Positions 8,158-16,982 are shown, numbered from the stretch's first letter. The stretch is DNA of 64,000 nt from Pseudocitrobacter cyperus (GCF_039889165.1 NZ_JAYMYY010000001.1:310001-374000), one strand, 5' to 3'. Made by a program: numbers and translations. Notes: generated from the sequence alone by a model not told the origin.

Positions 8158-9363
8158 ATGTCGAACAAAACCCCTACACACCTGATTACCACCATCGGTC
8201 TCTGTTTTTTGGTTGCCCTGATGGAAGGGCTGGATTTACAGGCGGCAGGCATTGCCGCCGTGGGCATCGCGCAGGCTTTTGCGCTCGATAAAATGCAGAT
8301 GGGCTGGATCTTCAGCGCCGGTATACTCGGCCTGCTGCCCGGTGCGCTGGTCGGCGGTATGCTGGCCGACCGCTATGGACGCAAACGCATTTTGCTTGCA
8401 TCCGTTGTGTTGTTCGGGCTCTTTTCAATCGCCACTGCACTGGCGTGGAGTTTCCCGACGCTGGTTTTCGCGCGTTTGATGACCGGTGTGGGGCTCGGCG
8501 CGGCGCTGCCTAACCTCATCGCGCTGACCTCAGAAGCCGCAGGCCCGCGTTTTCGCGGCACGGCGGTGAGCCTGATGTACTGCGGTGTGCCGATTGGCGC
8601 AGCGCTGGCGGCGGCACTCGGATTTAGCGGCCTGGCGCAGGCCTGGCAAACCGTATTCTGGGTCGGCGGCGTGGTGCCGTTGCTGTTGGTGCCGCTGTTG
8701 ATGCGCTGGCTGCCGGAATCGCAGGCCTTCACCCATCAAGCCACCGCGGCGCCTGCGCCACTGCGTGCGCTGCTGGCACCCGGTACCGCGTCTTCTACCT
8801 TGCTACTGTGGCTTTGCTATTTCTTCACCCTGTTAGTGGTGTATATGCTGATTAACTGGCTGCCGATGCTGCTGGTCGATCAGGGGTTTAGCAGCTCGCA
8901 GGCGGCGGGCGTGATGTTTGCTCTGCAAATTGGCGCGGCGGTGGGGACGCTGATTCTCGGCGCGTTGATGGATAAACTGAGCCCGATGCGTATGTCGCTG
9001 TTGATTTACAGCGGCATGCTGGCCTCGCTGCTGGCGCTAGGCTCGGCACAATCGCTGACCACGATGCTGCTCTCCGGCTTTGTCGCCGGGCTATTTGCCA
9101 CGGGCGGGCAGAGCGTACTTTATGCGCTGGCGCCCCTGTTTTATCGTACTGAAATCCGCGCTACGGGCGTAGGAACAGCGGTGGCGATTGGCCGACTGGG
9201 CGCCATGAGCGGCCCACTGCTGGCGGGCAAAATGCTGGCGCTGGGTACCGGTACCGTCGGGGTGATGGCAGCCTCTGCGCCGGGGATTGTTTTAGCCGGT
9301 GTCGCGGTGTTCTGGTTAATGAATCGCCAGAAGCAGGAACCGACCGCGATTGAAGCCTCTTAA
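8158..9363 (+). CDS. mhpT: MhpT, 3-(3-hydroxyphenyl)propionate uptake protein (MFS)
   Basis: MhpT is an inner-membrane major facilitator that imports the pathway substrate with protons. The 401 aa form about 12 hydrophobic helices. LADRYGRKRILLASVVLFG is the loop 2-3 signature of the family, and LMEGLDLQAAGIA in helix 1 carries the Asp typical of aromatic-acid/H+ symporters. I chose the ATG at 8158 (AAAGGT upstream), where E. coli MhpT begins. An in-frame ATG at 8098, also with a good ribosome site (AAGGAAAA), would add 20 residues (MARLTMYQPPFTCHPRKGNA) and cannot be excluded. The gene lies 125 bases after mhpE behind a hairpin, so it may be expressed less than the enzymes. Confidence 0.95.
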   Translation: MSNKTPTHLITTIGLCFLVALMEGLDLQAAGIAAVGIAQAFALDKMQMGWIFSAGILGLLPGALVGGMLADRYGRKRILLASVVLFGLFSIATALAWSFPTLVFARLMTGVGLGAALPNLIALTSEAAGPRFRGTAVSLMYCGVPIGAALAAALGFSGLAQAWQTVFWVGGVVPLLLVPLLMRWLPESQAFTHQATAAPAPLRALLAPGTASSTLLLWLCYFFTLLVVYMLINWLPMLLVDQGFSSSQAAGVMFALQIGAAVGTLILGALMDKLSPMRMSLLIYSGMLASLLALGSAQSLTTMLLSGFVAGLFATGGQSVLYALAPLFYRTEIRATGVGTAVAIGRLGAMSGPLLAGKMLALGTGTVGVMAASAPGIVLAGVAVFWLMNRQKQEPTAIEAS

Positions 9364-9374
9364 GCGCAATTTTT

Positions 9375-9397
9375 CCGGGCGGCGCAATGCTGCCCGG
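9375..9397. repeat. REP-like palindrome downstream of mhpT
   Basis: CCGGGCGGC (9375-9383) pairs imperfectly with GCTGCCCGG (9389-9397), followed by CCTATC. This resembles the enterobacterial REP pattern with a central mismatch. It separates mhpT from hinT and could act as a transcript end. Confidence 0.5.
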
Positions 9398-9582
9398 CCT
9401 ATCAATCGCACCCCGTTTTGACCCTCTTGCCTGGCTTTTTCCGAGTTAATACAATAAAAAACGTAATCACCTTGAAAGAGAAGGAGTAAGTCGCTCATAC
9501 TCTTACACAGTCTCATGTGCATAAGAAAAGCCTGAAGATAAATAACAGGTATTCGCCCGGCCGCATAATTAAGGAATCCCTC

Positions 9583-9939
9583 ATGGCAGAAGTAACTATT
9601 TTCAGCAAAATTATTCGTCGCGAAATCCCGTCGGACATTGTTTATCAGGATGAGCTGGTTACTGCGTTCCGCGATATCTCCCCGCAGGCGCCGACTCACA
9701 TTCTGATCGTGCCTAACATCCTGATTGCCACCGCCAATGACGTGGCGCCTGAACATGAACAGGTGCTGGGGCGTATGGTGACCGTGGCGGCGAAAATTGC
9801 CCGTGACGAAGGTATTGCTGACGATGGCTATCGTCTGATCATGAACTGCAATCGCCACGGCGGGCAGGAAGTCTTCCACATTCACATGCATCTGCTGGGC
9901 GGTCGTCCGCTGGGGCCGATGCTGTCACATAAAGGTTAA
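9583..9939 (+). CDS. hinT: HinT, purine nucleoside phosphoramidase
   Basis: HinT is a small cytoplasmic HIT-family hydrolase that cleaves AMP-lysine and other adenosine phosphoramidates, including lysyl-AMP formed by lysyl-tRNA synthetase. The 118 aa contain the histidine triad as HIHMHLLGG near the C-terminus, and IIRREIPSDIVYQDELVTAFRD is cut short here as the N-terminal dimer segment. The start at 9583 (MAEVTIFSK) aligns with E. coli HinT; AAGGAA lies just upstream. ycfL, lpoB, thiK, nagZ and ycfP follow closely in E. coli order. The sequence ends in HKG, one Leu short of the K-12 protein. Confidence 0.97.
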   Translation: MAEVTIFSKIIRREIPSDIVYQDELVTAFRDISPQAPTHILIVPNILIATANDVAPEHEQVLGRMVTVAAKIARDEGIADDGYRLIMNCNRHGGQEVFHIHMHLLGGRPLGPMLSHKG

Positions 9940-9942
9940 GTG

Positions 9943-10317
9943 ATGAAACCTGGCTATCCAGGCGCGCTGCTGGCGGCATTTTTGCTGGCGGGTTGCGGCT
10001 CGCATCCGGAAATTCCGGTGGGCGATCAACAAACGCTGGTGATGGAGTCGAATGTCCTGGCCGCAGGGATCAGCGCGGAAAAGCCTGAGCTTTCCCGCTC
10101 AGAGATTCAGGCTACCGCCAGCGCGAAGCTATTCAATGAAAGGCGTGAACCTGTCACCCTTCATTATCGTTTTTACTGGTATGAAGCCAGAGGGCTGGAG
10201 ATGCACCCCCTTGAAGCGCCGCGTACTGTTACCGTCCCGGCAATGGGCTCAGTAACCTTGTACGGCAGCGCGAGCAGTCTGGGTGCGCATAAAGTCCGAC
10301 TTTATCTTTATTTGTAA
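9943..10317 (+). CDS. ycfL: YcfL, lipoprotein of unknown function (DUF1425)
   Basis: This lipoprotein of 124 aa has the lipobox LLAGC with the lipid-bearing Cys at about residue 18, so it is anchored in a membrane facing the periplasm. The body resembles E. coli YcfL (SHPEIPVGDQQTLVMES; HYRFYWYEARGLEMHPLEAP; LGAHKVRLYLYL), a DUF1425 beta-sandwich. The molecular role is not established, but the gene always sits before lpoB, which suggests an envelope function. An adjacent GTG at 9940 gives one extra residue; I chose the ATG at 9943 because AAAGG lies seven bases upstream. It begins three bases after the hinT stop. Confidence 0.92.
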   Translation: MKPGYPGALLAAFLLAGCGSHPEIPVGDQQTLVMESNVLAAGISAEKPELSRSEIQATASAKLFNERREPVTLHYRFYWYEARGLEMHPLEAPRTVTVPAMGSVTLYGSASSLGAHKVRLYLYL

Positions 10318-10330
10318 GGGGTAGACTGGA

Positions 10331-10978
10331 ATGACTAAATTGCGTCGCTATGCGTTAATCTCGGCACTGGCGATCCTCCTTTCCGGGTGTGTGGTGAAAC
10401 AAGAACAACCCGCACCGGTGGAAGAGGCGAAGCCAACACCACAGCAGCCTGTCGAGCCGCAACCACCGGTGCCGACGGTGCCTTCTGTACCGACGATTCC
10501 GCAGCAGCCAGGCCCAATTGAGCATGGCGGCGAACAACCGGCGCAGCCGACACCGCGTGTTCGTCACTATGACTGGAACGGCGCGGTGCAACCCATGGCT
10601 GGCAAGATGTTGCAGGCCAGCGGGGTAAATGCAGGCAGTATCTTGCTGGTCGACAGCGTCAATAACCGCACCAACGGTTCGTTGAATGCCGCTGAAGCGA
10701 CCACTGCGCTGCGTAACGCTCTGGCCGGTAACGGTAAATTCACACTGGTTTCCGCCCAGCAACTGGCGGTCGCCAAACAGCAGCTTGGCCTCTCGCCGCA
10801 AGATAGCCTCGGTTCGCGCAGTAAAGCGATGGGGATCGCCCGTAACGTCGGCGCACAGTATGTGCTCTACAGCAACGCTACCGGCAATGTGAACGCGCCG
10901 GTGCTTAAAATGCAGCTTATGCTGGTGCAGACGGGCGAGATTATCTGGTCAGGTAGCGGTGCCGTTACGCAACAATAA
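10331..10978 (+). CDS. lpoB: LpoB, outer-membrane lipoprotein activator of PBP1b
   Basis: LpoB reaches from the outer membrane through the peptidoglycan and stimulates the bifunctional synthase PBP1b (MrcB). The 215 aa have a signal peptide with lipobox LLSGC (Cys about 20). A proline-rich stretch of about 55 residues follows (repeats of PQPPVPTVPSVPTIPQQ), the disordered linker of the family. The globular domain starts near HYDWNGAVQPMAGKMLQ and ends EIIWSGSGAVTQQ. The last 20 bases overlap the start of thiK in another frame, as expected for a tightly packed operon. Confidence 0.96.
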   Translation: MTKLRRYALISALAILLSGCVVKQEQPAPVEEAKPTPQQPVEPQPPVPTVPSVPTIPQQPGPIEHGGEQPAQPTPRVRHYDWNGAVQPMAGKMLQASGVNAGSILLVDSVNNRTNGSLNAAEATTALRNALAGNGKFTLVSAQQLAVAKQQLGLSPQDSLGSRSKAMGIARNVGAQYVLYSNATGNVNAPVLKMQLMLVQTGEIIWSGSGAVTQQ

Positions 10979-11783
10979 GCTCACGCGTGACGATATTCTG
11001 TCACGCTATTTTCCGCACTATCGCATCGTCGCCAGCCCGGGATTTTCCGGGCTGAGCGGCAGTAGCTGCGTTATCGCTCACGGTGAGCAGCGACGGGTTC
11101 TGCGCCAGCACCACACGGCGCAGCTCCCGGAGTTTCACTTCCTTCGCCAGTATCACGCGCTCTCTCGTTTACCTGCCCGGCTCGCGCCAAAGCCACTTTT
11201 TTATACACCAGGCTGGATGCTCGTTGAATTTTTAGCCGGAGAGGTAAAAAGCGTGCTGCCTCCCCCTCGTCAACTCGCGTCTCTCCTGTATTATCTGCAT
11301 CAGCAGCCGCGATTTGGCTGGCGCATCTCGCTTCTGCCCCTGCTGGAAGGTTACTGGGCGCAGTGCGACCCGGCTCGCCGCACGCCGTTCTGGCTGCGTG
11401 TATTGCGGCGTTTGCGCGCGCAGGGAGAGCCCCAGCCGCTGCGCCTTGCGCCATTGCATATGGACGTTCACGCGGGCAACATTGTGCACACCCGGTCTGG
11501 GCTGCGGCTGATCGACTGGGAGTATGCCGGGGACGGTGATATCGCGCTGGAGCTGGCCTCCGTATGGATGGCTGACGCGCAGCAACGTCGTAATCTGAGC
11601 GATGCGTATGCGCAGTGCGCGAATATTGCGCCAGCCATGCTCTGGCAACATATTTTACGCTGGCGGCCATGGGTGCTAATGCTTATGGCAGGCTGGTATG
11701 AGTGTCGCTGGCAACAGACCGGCGACAAACAATTTATCACGCAGGCAGATGCAACATGGTGTCAGTTAAAGGAAAAACGATAA
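10959..11783 (+). CDS. thiK: ThiK, thiamine kinase
   Basis: ThiK phosphorylates thiamine to thiamine monophosphate with ATP, a salvage step. The 274 aa have the aminoglycoside phosphotransferase/choline kinase-like fold: the catalytic loop is HMDVHAGNIVH (about residues 166-176), with the metal-binding Asp in LIDWEYAGDGDIALELA following. The start at 10959 (MPLRNNKLTRDDILSRYF) aligns with E. coli ThiK, although it lies inside the lpoB reading frame; coupling to lpoB translation is likely. The N-terminal half is more divergent from E. coli than the catalytic half. Confidence 0.94.
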   Translation: MPLRNNKLTRDDILSRYFPHYRIVASPGFSGLSGSSCVIAHGEQRRVLRQHHTAQLPEFHFLRQYHALSRLPARLAPKPLFYTPGWMLVEFLAGEVKSVLPPPRQLASLLYYLHQQPRFGWRISLLPLLEGYWAQCDPARRTPFWLRVLRRLRAQGEPQPLRLAPLHMDVHAGNIVHTRSGLRLIDWEYAGDGDIALELASVWMADAQQRRNLSDAYAQCANIAPAMLWQHILRWRPWVLMLMAGWYECRWQQTGDKQFITQADATWCQLKEKR

Positions 11784-11794
11784 GAGAGGTCAGT

Positions 11795-12820
11795 GTGGGT
11801 CCGGTAATGTTGGATGTGGAAGGCTATGAGCTGGATGCGGAAGAGCGCGAGATTCTGGCGCATCCGCTGGTGGGCGGCCTGATTTTATTTACCCGTAACT
11901 ATCATGACCCGGCGCAATTGCGCGAACTGGTGCGCCAGATCCGCGAAGCGTCGCGCAACCATCTGGTGGTGGCGGTCGATCAGGAGGGCGGTCGCGTACA
12001 GCGTTTCCGTGAAGGGTTTACCCGCCTGCCTGCTGCACAATCCTTTGCCGCAGTGCTGGGTGAAGAAGAGGGTGGACGTCTGGCGGTTGAGGCCGGTTGG
12101 CTGATGGCCAGCGAAATGATCGCCATGGATATTGATATTAGTTTCGCCCCGGTGCTGGATGTTGGACACATCAGCGCGGCAATTGGTGAACGCTCTTATC
12201 ATGCCGACCCGCAAAAAGCGCTGACAATGGCGCGTCACTTTATTGATGGCATGCATGGCGCGGGGATGAAAACCACCGGGAAACACTTCCCGGGCCACGG
12301 TGCTGTAACCGCCGACTCCCATAAAGAGACGCCGCGCGATCCACGCAGCGAAGCGGAAATTCGCGCTAAAGATATGGCCGTATTCCAGACCCTGATCACG
12401 GAAAACAAACTGGACGCGATTATGCCTGCTCACGTGATTTACAGCGACGTTGACCCGCGCCCGGCAAGCGGGTCGCCACACTGGCTAAAAACTGTCTTAC
12501 GCGGTGAGCTGGGCTTTGACGGCGTGATTTTTTCGGATGATTTGTCGATGGAAGGCGCGGCGATTATGGGCAGCTACGCGGAGCGCGGCCAGGCATCGCT
12601 GGATGCGGGTTGCGATATGATCCTGGTCTGCAATAATCGTAAAGGTGCGGTCAGTGTTCTGGATAACCTGTCGCCGATCAATGCAGAGCGTGTTACAAAA
12701 TTGTATCATAAAAGTTCATTTACGCGTCAGGCGTTAATGGATTCCCCCCGCTGGAAGACGGTCAGCGCGCAACTGGAGCAGCTCCACGAACGCTGGCAGG
12801 AGATGAAAGCAGGCCATTAA
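11795..12820 (+). CDS. nagZ: NagZ, beta-N-acetylglucosaminidase
   Basis: NagZ is a cytoplasmic GH3 enzyme of peptidoglycan recycling. It removes GlcNAc from 1,6-anhydro-muropeptides and so makes the signals that induce AmpC beta-lactamase in species with AmpR. The 341 aa match the family length. The Asp-His dyad is in KHFPGHGAVTADSHKETP (D174, H176), and the nucleophile is in GVIFSDDLSMEGAA (D248). The start is the GTG at 11795 with AGAGG eight bases upstream; longer in-frame starts run into thiK and do not align with the family. It lies 11 bases after thiK. Confidence 0.97.
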   Translation: MGPVMLDVEGYELDAEEREILAHPLVGGLILFTRNYHDPAQLRELVRQIREASRNHLVVAVDQEGGRVQRFREGFTRLPAAQSFAAVLGEEEGGRLAVEAGWLMASEMIAMDIDISFAPVLDVGHISAAIGERSYHADPQKALTMARHFIDGMHGAGMKTTGKHFPGHGAVTADSHKETPRDPRSEAEIRAKDMAVFQTLITENKLDAIMPAHVIYSDVDPRPASGSPHWLKTVLRGELGFDGVIFSDDLSMEGAAIMGSYAERGQASLDAGCDMILVCNNRKGAVSVLDNLSPINAERVTKLYHKSSFTRQALMDSPRWKTVSAQLEQLHERWQEMKAGH

Positions 12821-12853
12821 CCCTCCCGCTAAGGGAGTTGTGGTGAGGATCAG

Positions 12854-13396
12854 ATGATTATCTATTTGCACGGTTTTGACTCGAATAGCCCAGGCAACCA
12901 TGAGAAGGTGTTGCAGTTACAGTTTATCGACCCGGATGTGCGGTTGATTAGCTACAGCACGTTGCACCCGAAACACGATATGCAGCATCTGCTAAAAGAA
13001 GTCGATAAAATGCTGCAACTCAATGTTGACGATCGCCCGTTGATTTGCGGCGTTGGTCTGGGGGGCTACTGGGCTGAGCGTATCGGCTTTTTATGCGATG
13101 TGCGGCAAGTGATGTTTAACCCTAATCTGTTCCCTAATGAGAACATGGAAGGGAAGATAGACCGCCCGGAAGAGTATGTGGATATTGCCACGAAATGCGT
13201 GAATAACTTCCGCGAAAAGAACCGCGATCGCTGTCTGGCGATCCTCTCCCGGCAGGATGAGGCGCTCGACAGCCAGCGTTCTGCGCAGGAACTGCATCAT
13301 TTCTACGAAATCATCTGGGATGACGTTCAGGGTCACAAATTTAAAAACATCTCTCCGCATTTACAACGTATCAAAGCATTTAAGACTTTAGGCTGA
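12854..13396 (+). CDS. ycfP: YcfP, UPF0227 esterase-like protein
   Basis: YcfP (180 aa) is strongly conserved with E. coli and has the outline of an alpha/beta hydrolase: YLHGFDSNSPGNHEKVLQ at the start and a nucleophile-elbow-like CGVGLGGYWAERIGF near residue 65. The elbow has Leu where a serine hydrolase would have Ser (GxLxG), as in the K-12 protein, so ordinary Ser esterase chemistry is not expected. The function is unknown. It is the last gene of the hinT-ycfP run, 33 bases after nagZ, and is followed by a hairpin. Confidence 0.95.
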   Translation: MIIYLHGFDSNSPGNHEKVLQLQFIDPDVRLISYSTLHPKHDMQHLLKEVDKMLQLNVDDRPLICGVGLGGYWAERIGFLCDVRQVMFNPNLFPNENMEGKIDRPEEYVDIATKCVNNFREKNRDRCLAILSRQDEALDSQRSAQELHHFYEIIWDDVQGHKFKNISPHLQRIKAFKTLG

Positions 13397-13403
13397 TCGC
13401 CGT

Positions 13404-13430
13404 TTTCACGCCCCGTCCTGGGGCGTGAAA
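13404..13430 (+). terminator. Hairpin after ycfP
   Basis: TTTCACGCCCC (13404-13414) pairs perfectly with GGGGCGTGAAA (13420-13430) over a 5-nt loop. The downstream tract is TGTTAAATTT, weakly T-rich. It is the likely end of the hinT-ycfP transcript. Confidence 0.65.
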
Positions 13431-13505
13431 TGTTAAATTTCCCTCTTTATCATCGGTAAAAATCCCACTTAACGCTAAAGTTGCTTAACTTCTGCGCGGT
13501 AAAAC

Positions 13506-13519
13506 TTGATGCATATCAA
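13506..13519. promoter_or_regulatory. FNR site upstream of ndh
   Basis: TTGATGCATATCAA matches the FNR consensus TTGAT-N4-ATCAA exactly. FNR is known to repress E. coli ndh without oxygen, and the location 137 bases before the start codon fits such a site. Confidence 0.85.
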
Positions 13520-13655
13520 ATTTGGTATGACCAATGCACCGTTCATGTTATTCTTCGTGATGCTGAATGGTTTCCGGATAGTAACTTGTTGTTAGATAAG
13601 AGCTATTTTAATAACTTTTAATTAACAATTGGTTAATAATTTTAGAGGGGGTCAC

Positions 13656-14960
13656 GTGACTACACCAATCAAAAGAATCGTAATTGTGGGTGGTGGCGCT
13701 GGCGGCCTGGAACTGGCTACTCAACTGGGTAGAAAGCTTGGCCGGAGTAAAAAAGCAAAAATTACGCTGGTGGATCGTAACCACAGCCACCTGTGGAAGC
13801 CGCTGCTGCACGAAGTGGCGACCGGCTCGCTGGATGAAGGCGTGGATGCGCTGAGCTACCTGGCACATGCGCGTAATCACCATTTCCAGTTCCAGTTGGG
13901 CTCGGTGATGGATATCAACCGTGAAGCCAAGACCATCACCATTGCCGAACTGCGCGATGAGAAGGGCGACCTGCTGGTACCGGAACGTAAGCTGGCTTAT
14001 GACACGCTGGTGATGGCGCTGGGCAGTACCTCCAACGACTTCAACACGCCGGGCGTGAAAGAGCACTGCATTTTCCTGGATAACCCGCATCAGGCGCGTC
14101 GTTTCCACCAGGAGATGCTGAATCTGTTCCTGAAATACTCCGCGAATCTGGGTGCGAACGGTAAAGTTAACATCGCCATTGTGGGCGGTGGTGCGACCGG
14201 GGTTGAGCTTTCCGCCGAACTGCATAATGCGGTTAAACAACTGCACAGCTATGGTTATAAAGGCCTGACTAACGATGCGCTGAATGTCACGCTGGTAGAG
14301 GCGGGCGAACGCATTCTGCCCGCGCTGCCGCCGCGTATCTCAGGGGCGGCGCATAATGAGCTGACCAAAATGGGCGTTCGCGTGTTGACGCAGACGATGG
14401 TCACCAGCGCCGATGAAGGCGGCCTGCACACCAAAGACGGCGAGTACATTCAGGCTGACCTGATGGTATGGGCGGCAGGGATTAAAGCGCCGGACTTTAT
14501 GAAAGAGATTGGTGGCCTGGAAACAAACCGAATCAACCAACTGGTGGTGGAGCCGACATTACAGACCACTCGCGACGCTGATATTTACGCGATTGGCGAC
14601 TGCGCTTCCTGTGCACGACCGGAGGGGGGTTTTGTTCCACCGCGTGCTCAGGCCGCACACCAGATGGCGACCTGCGCGCTGAACAATATTCTGGCGCAGA
14701 TGAAAGGCAAAGAGCTGAAGCCGTATGCGTATAAAGATCACGGTTCGCTGGTTTCTCTCTCCAATTACTCGACCGTGGGCAGCCTGATGGGCAATCTGAT
14801 GCGCGGCTCTATGATGGTTGAAGGGCGCATTGCGCGTATGGTGTATATCTCACTGTACCGTATGCACCAGATTGCGCTGCACGGGTATATCAAAACGGGC
14901 CTGATGATGCTGGTCGGCAGTATTAACCGTGTTATCCGCCCGCGCCTGAAACTGCATTAA
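13656..14960 (+). CDS. ndh: Ndh, type II NADH:quinone oxidoreductase
   Basis: Ndh is a membrane-associated FAD enzyme that passes electrons from NADH to ubiquinone without pumping protons. The 434 aa have two dinucleotide folds: the FAD-binding IVIVGGGAGGLELATQLG at residues 8-25 and the NADH-binding IAIVGGGATGVELSAELH near residue 177. DIYAIGDCASC is the third flavin motif near residue 310. It starts at the GTG at 13656, with AGAGGGGG eight bases upstream, and then TTPIKRIVIV aligns with E. coli; the longer frame upstream has no homology. The leader carries a perfect FNR site. Confidence 0.98.
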   Translation: MTTPIKRIVIVGGGAGGLELATQLGRKLGRSKKAKITLVDRNHSHLWKPLLHEVATGSLDEGVDALSYLAHARNHHFQFQLGSVMDINREAKTITIAELRDEKGDLLVPERKLAYDTLVMALGSTSNDFNTPGVKEHCIFLDNPHQARRFHQEMLNLFLKYSANLGANGKVNIAIVGGGATGVELSAELHNAVKQLHSYGYKGLTNDALNVTLVEAGERILPALPPRISGAAHNELTKMGVRVLTQTMVTSADEGGLHTKDGEYIQADLMVWAAGIKAPDFMKEIGGLETNRINQLVVEPTLQTTRDADIYAIGDCASCARPEGGFVPPRAQAAHQMATCALNNILAQMKGKELKPYAYKDHGSLVSLSNYSTVGSLMGNLMRGSMMVEGRIARMVYISLYRMHQIALHGYIKTGLMMLVGSINRVIRPRLKLH

Positions 14961-14970
14961 TGTTACAATT

Positions 14971-14997
14971 CGGCCCAGCGCTCTGTTGGGCCGTTTT
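14971..14997 (+). terminator. Terminator after ndh
   Basis: CGGCCCA (14971-14977) pairs with TGGGCCG (14987-14993), followed by TTTT. It lies ten bases after the ndh stop. Confidence 0.7.
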
Positions 14998-15155
14998 CAG
15001 CAGAATGTTCGTTGACTAACGGAAATCCCCGCTAAGACTCCTCCGAATCACGCCGATTTGTGGTTTTATCTCGCACTTTTCATCCGCTTTCTGATTTGCT
15101 AACCCCCTCGCCAAGTTGCAGAATTGTTACTATCAGCAACAAAGGAGGATCTCCC

Positions 15156-15695
15156 GTGAATAAATCGATGTTGGCGGGTATAGGGATTGGCGTTGCCGCC
15201 GCGCTCGGTGTGGCGGCGGTTGCCAGCCTGAACGTGTTCGACCGTGGCCCGCAGTATGCTCAGGTCATTTCGGCGAAACCTATCAAAGAAACGGTTAAAA
15301 CTCCGCGAGAAGAGTGCCGTAACGTGGCGGTCACTCATCGCCGCCCGGTGCAGGATGAAAACCGAATCGCCGGTTCCGTTCTTGGCGCTGTCGCAGGCGG
15401 CGTGATTGGTCACCAGTTCGGTGGTGGACGCGGGAAAGACGTCGCAACGGTTGTGGGGGCGTTAGGTGGTGGCTATGCCGGGAATCAGATCCAGGGCTCG
15501 ATGCAGGACAATGATACCTACACCAGCACCCAGAAACGCTGCAAAACCGTATATGACAAATCCGAGAAGATGCTTGGTTATGACGTGACCTATAAAATTG
15601 GCGACCAGCAGGGGAAAATCCGCATGGATAAAGATCCGGGAACGCAAATCCCGCTGGATAACAATGGCCAATTGATTCTGACTAACAAAACGTAA
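15156..15695 (+). CDS. ycfJ: YcfJ, glycine-zipper envelope protein
   Basis: YcfJ (179 aa) begins with a hydrophobic segment (MLAGIGIGVAAALGVAAVASL) and has a glycine-zipper region, SVLGAVAGGVIGHQFGGGRG then GALGGGYAGNQIQG, like the SlyB/Pcp family. It is expected in the envelope. From memory it is implicated in biofilm; the mechanism is unknown. The start is the GTG at 15156, eight bases after AAAGGAGG; the upstream open frame has no homology. SlyB at 48.6-49.1 kb has the same zipper type. Confidence 0.93.
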   Translation: MNKSMLAGIGIGVAAALGVAAVASLNVFDRGPQYAQVISAKPIKETVKTPREECRNVAVTHRRPVQDENRIAGSVLGAVAGGVIGHQFGGGRGKDVATVVGALGGGYAGNQIQGSMQDNDTYTSTQKRCKTVYDKSEKMLGYDVTYKIGDQQGKIRMDKDPGTQIPLDNNGQLILTNKT

Positions 15696-15716
15696 AAATA
15701 GCGTTAATGTTGTTTT

Positions 15717-15752
15717 AGCCCCTCATTCGCTCAGGCTGAGGGGCTTTTTTTT
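15717..15752 (+). terminator. Terminator after ycfJ
   Basis: AGCCCCTCA (15717-15725) pairs with TGAGGGGCT (15737-15745), followed by seven further T. It is a strong Rho-independent terminator between the convergent ycfJ and comR. Confidence 0.9.
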
Positions 15753-15758
15753 GCTCAA

Positions 15759-16394
15759 CTAGCTGTTAACCATATGCGGCCACAGCCCAAGCGTAGTACG
15801 CGTAATCTTCATCAGCGTGTCAAAGCTTGCGCCTTCGCGCGCGCTAATCGACATTCCCTGCAGTACACAGCTTAAGAACAGCGCCAGCTCATTCACATCT
15901 TTCCCGGCCGGGATTTCACCTTTCTCCTGACGATGCTGTAAAAATTCGCGCAGCGTCTGCTCCTGAACGGCATGGCGGGATTTAATCGTTTTAGCAATCT
16001 CTTTGGATGAGGAAGCCAGCGCCGCAGAGGTGTTTATCATAAAGCAGCCCGCCGGGGTGTCTTTGCTGGTGTAGCAGGTGGCGACAGCGGTGAAGTAATC
16101 ATTCAGTGCCTCAATCACACTCTTATCGTCGCAACAAAGTCTGGCTTCGTGCTTCGCGGCGAAGTGAGCAATATAGTGATCGAGAACGGCACGGAATAGC
16201 CCCTCTTTGTTCACAAATTCTGCATACAGGGTCGGTGCTTTTGCGCCCGTGGCCTCTACGAGATCGGAGAGTGATGTGGCTTCGTAGCCATGCTGCCAGA
16301 AAAGCGTCATGGCTTTGTCCAGCGCGGCTTCCCGGTCAAATACTTTTGGTCGGCCACGGCCCTTTTTAGCGCAACTTTGCGTCTCAGTTGTCAT
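15759..16394 (-). CDS. comR: ComR, TetR-family copper-responsive repressor
   Basis: ComR (YcfQ) represses the divergent bhsA (comC) gene and releases it when copper is high. The 211 aa have the TetR helix-turn-helix ALDKAMTLFWQHGYEATSLS then DLVEATGAKAPTLYAEF at residues 25-65, and an all-helical ligand domain. C-terminal segments such as LQGMSISAREGAS match E. coli ComR. The protein contains several Cys (two consecutive near residue 83, others in the centre), which could take part in metal sensing, but that is inference. It starts 250 bases from bhsA in the opposite direction. Confidence 0.93.
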   Translation of the reverse strand: MTTETQSCAKKGRGRPKVFDREAALDKAMTLFWQHGYEATSLSDLVEATGAKAPTLYAEFVNKEGLFRAVLDHYIAHFAAKHEARLCCDDKSVIEALNDYFTAVATCYTSKDTPAGCFMINTSAALASSSKEIAKTIKSRHAVQEQTLREFLQHRQEKGEIPAGKDVNELALFLSCVLQGMSISAREGASFDTLMKITRTTLGLWPHMVNS

Positions 16395-16643
16395 CGTGCC
16401 GTTGTACCTCTTTCGGTTTTAATGAACGCTCATTATAAAAATAATCATCTCAGGCTGCCAGCGCTGAATCCTCAAAAATAAATAATTCATATGGGTATGA
16501 AAAATAGGCATATTTTAATTATTTAAATGATCGTTATAAAAATCAAGTTGACGAGTGATCCAGATCTCATTATGATTACTTTATCGATCGTTAAGTTAAT
16601 AAAGTTTGCTCTACATCATAGTTCATCTGCATAGGTCATAATC

Positions 16644-16901
16644 ATGAAAAACGTAAAAACCCTGGCACTCGCCGCTGTTCTGAGTTCTCTGTCATTCGCA
16701 AGTTTCGCTGCGGTTGAAGTTCAATCTACCCCGGCGGATCAGCATAAAGTGGGTACCATCGCGGCGTCAGCCGGCCCGAACCTGGCTTCTCTGGAAGAGC
16801 AGTTGTCCCAGAAAGCTGACGAAATGGGCGCAACGTCGTTCCGTATCACTTCTGTAAGTGGGCCGAACAATCTGCACGGTACGGCTGTTATTTATAAATA
16901 A
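16644..16901 (+). CDS. bhsA: BhsA, multiple-stress resistance protein (DUF1471)
   Basis: BhsA (YcfR/ComC) is a small outer-membrane-associated protein that lowers copper permeability and is induced by many stresses. The 85 aa have a signal peptide (MKNVKTLALAAVLSSLSFAS, cut after FAA) and one YdgH/BhsA/McbA-like domain (VEVQSTPADQHKVGTI; SFRITSVSGPNNLHGTAVIY). It is divergent from comR, and the shared 249-bp region must hold both promoters and the ComR site, though I could not identify the operator with confidence. Confidence 0.96.
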   Translation: MKNVKTLALAAVLSSLSFASFAAVEVQSTPADQHKVGTIAASAGPNLASLEEQLSQKADEMGATSFRITSVSGPNNLHGTAVIYK

Positions 16902-16950
16902 GCATTAACTCCCTCATTAATGCCGTTATAAAAGCCACTGCTATAAAAAA

Positions 16951-16982
16951 GCCCTGAGTGATTCAATCACTCAGGGCTTTTG
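16951..16982. terminator. Bidirectional terminator between bhsA and ldtC
   Basis: GCCCTGAGTGAT (16951-16962) pairs perfectly with ATCACTCAGGGC (16966-16977). A run of A precedes it and T follow it, so it can end transcripts from both sides. Confidence 0.9.

Noticed and set aside
10959..10978. A frameshift joining lpoB and thiK
   Set aside because: The 20-base overlap is normal for this operon; both proteins are complete and of family length.
12854..13396. Loss of the catalytic Ser in YcfP as a strain-specific inactivation
   Set aside because: E. coli YcfP has the same GVGLGG elbow, so this is a family trait and not damage.
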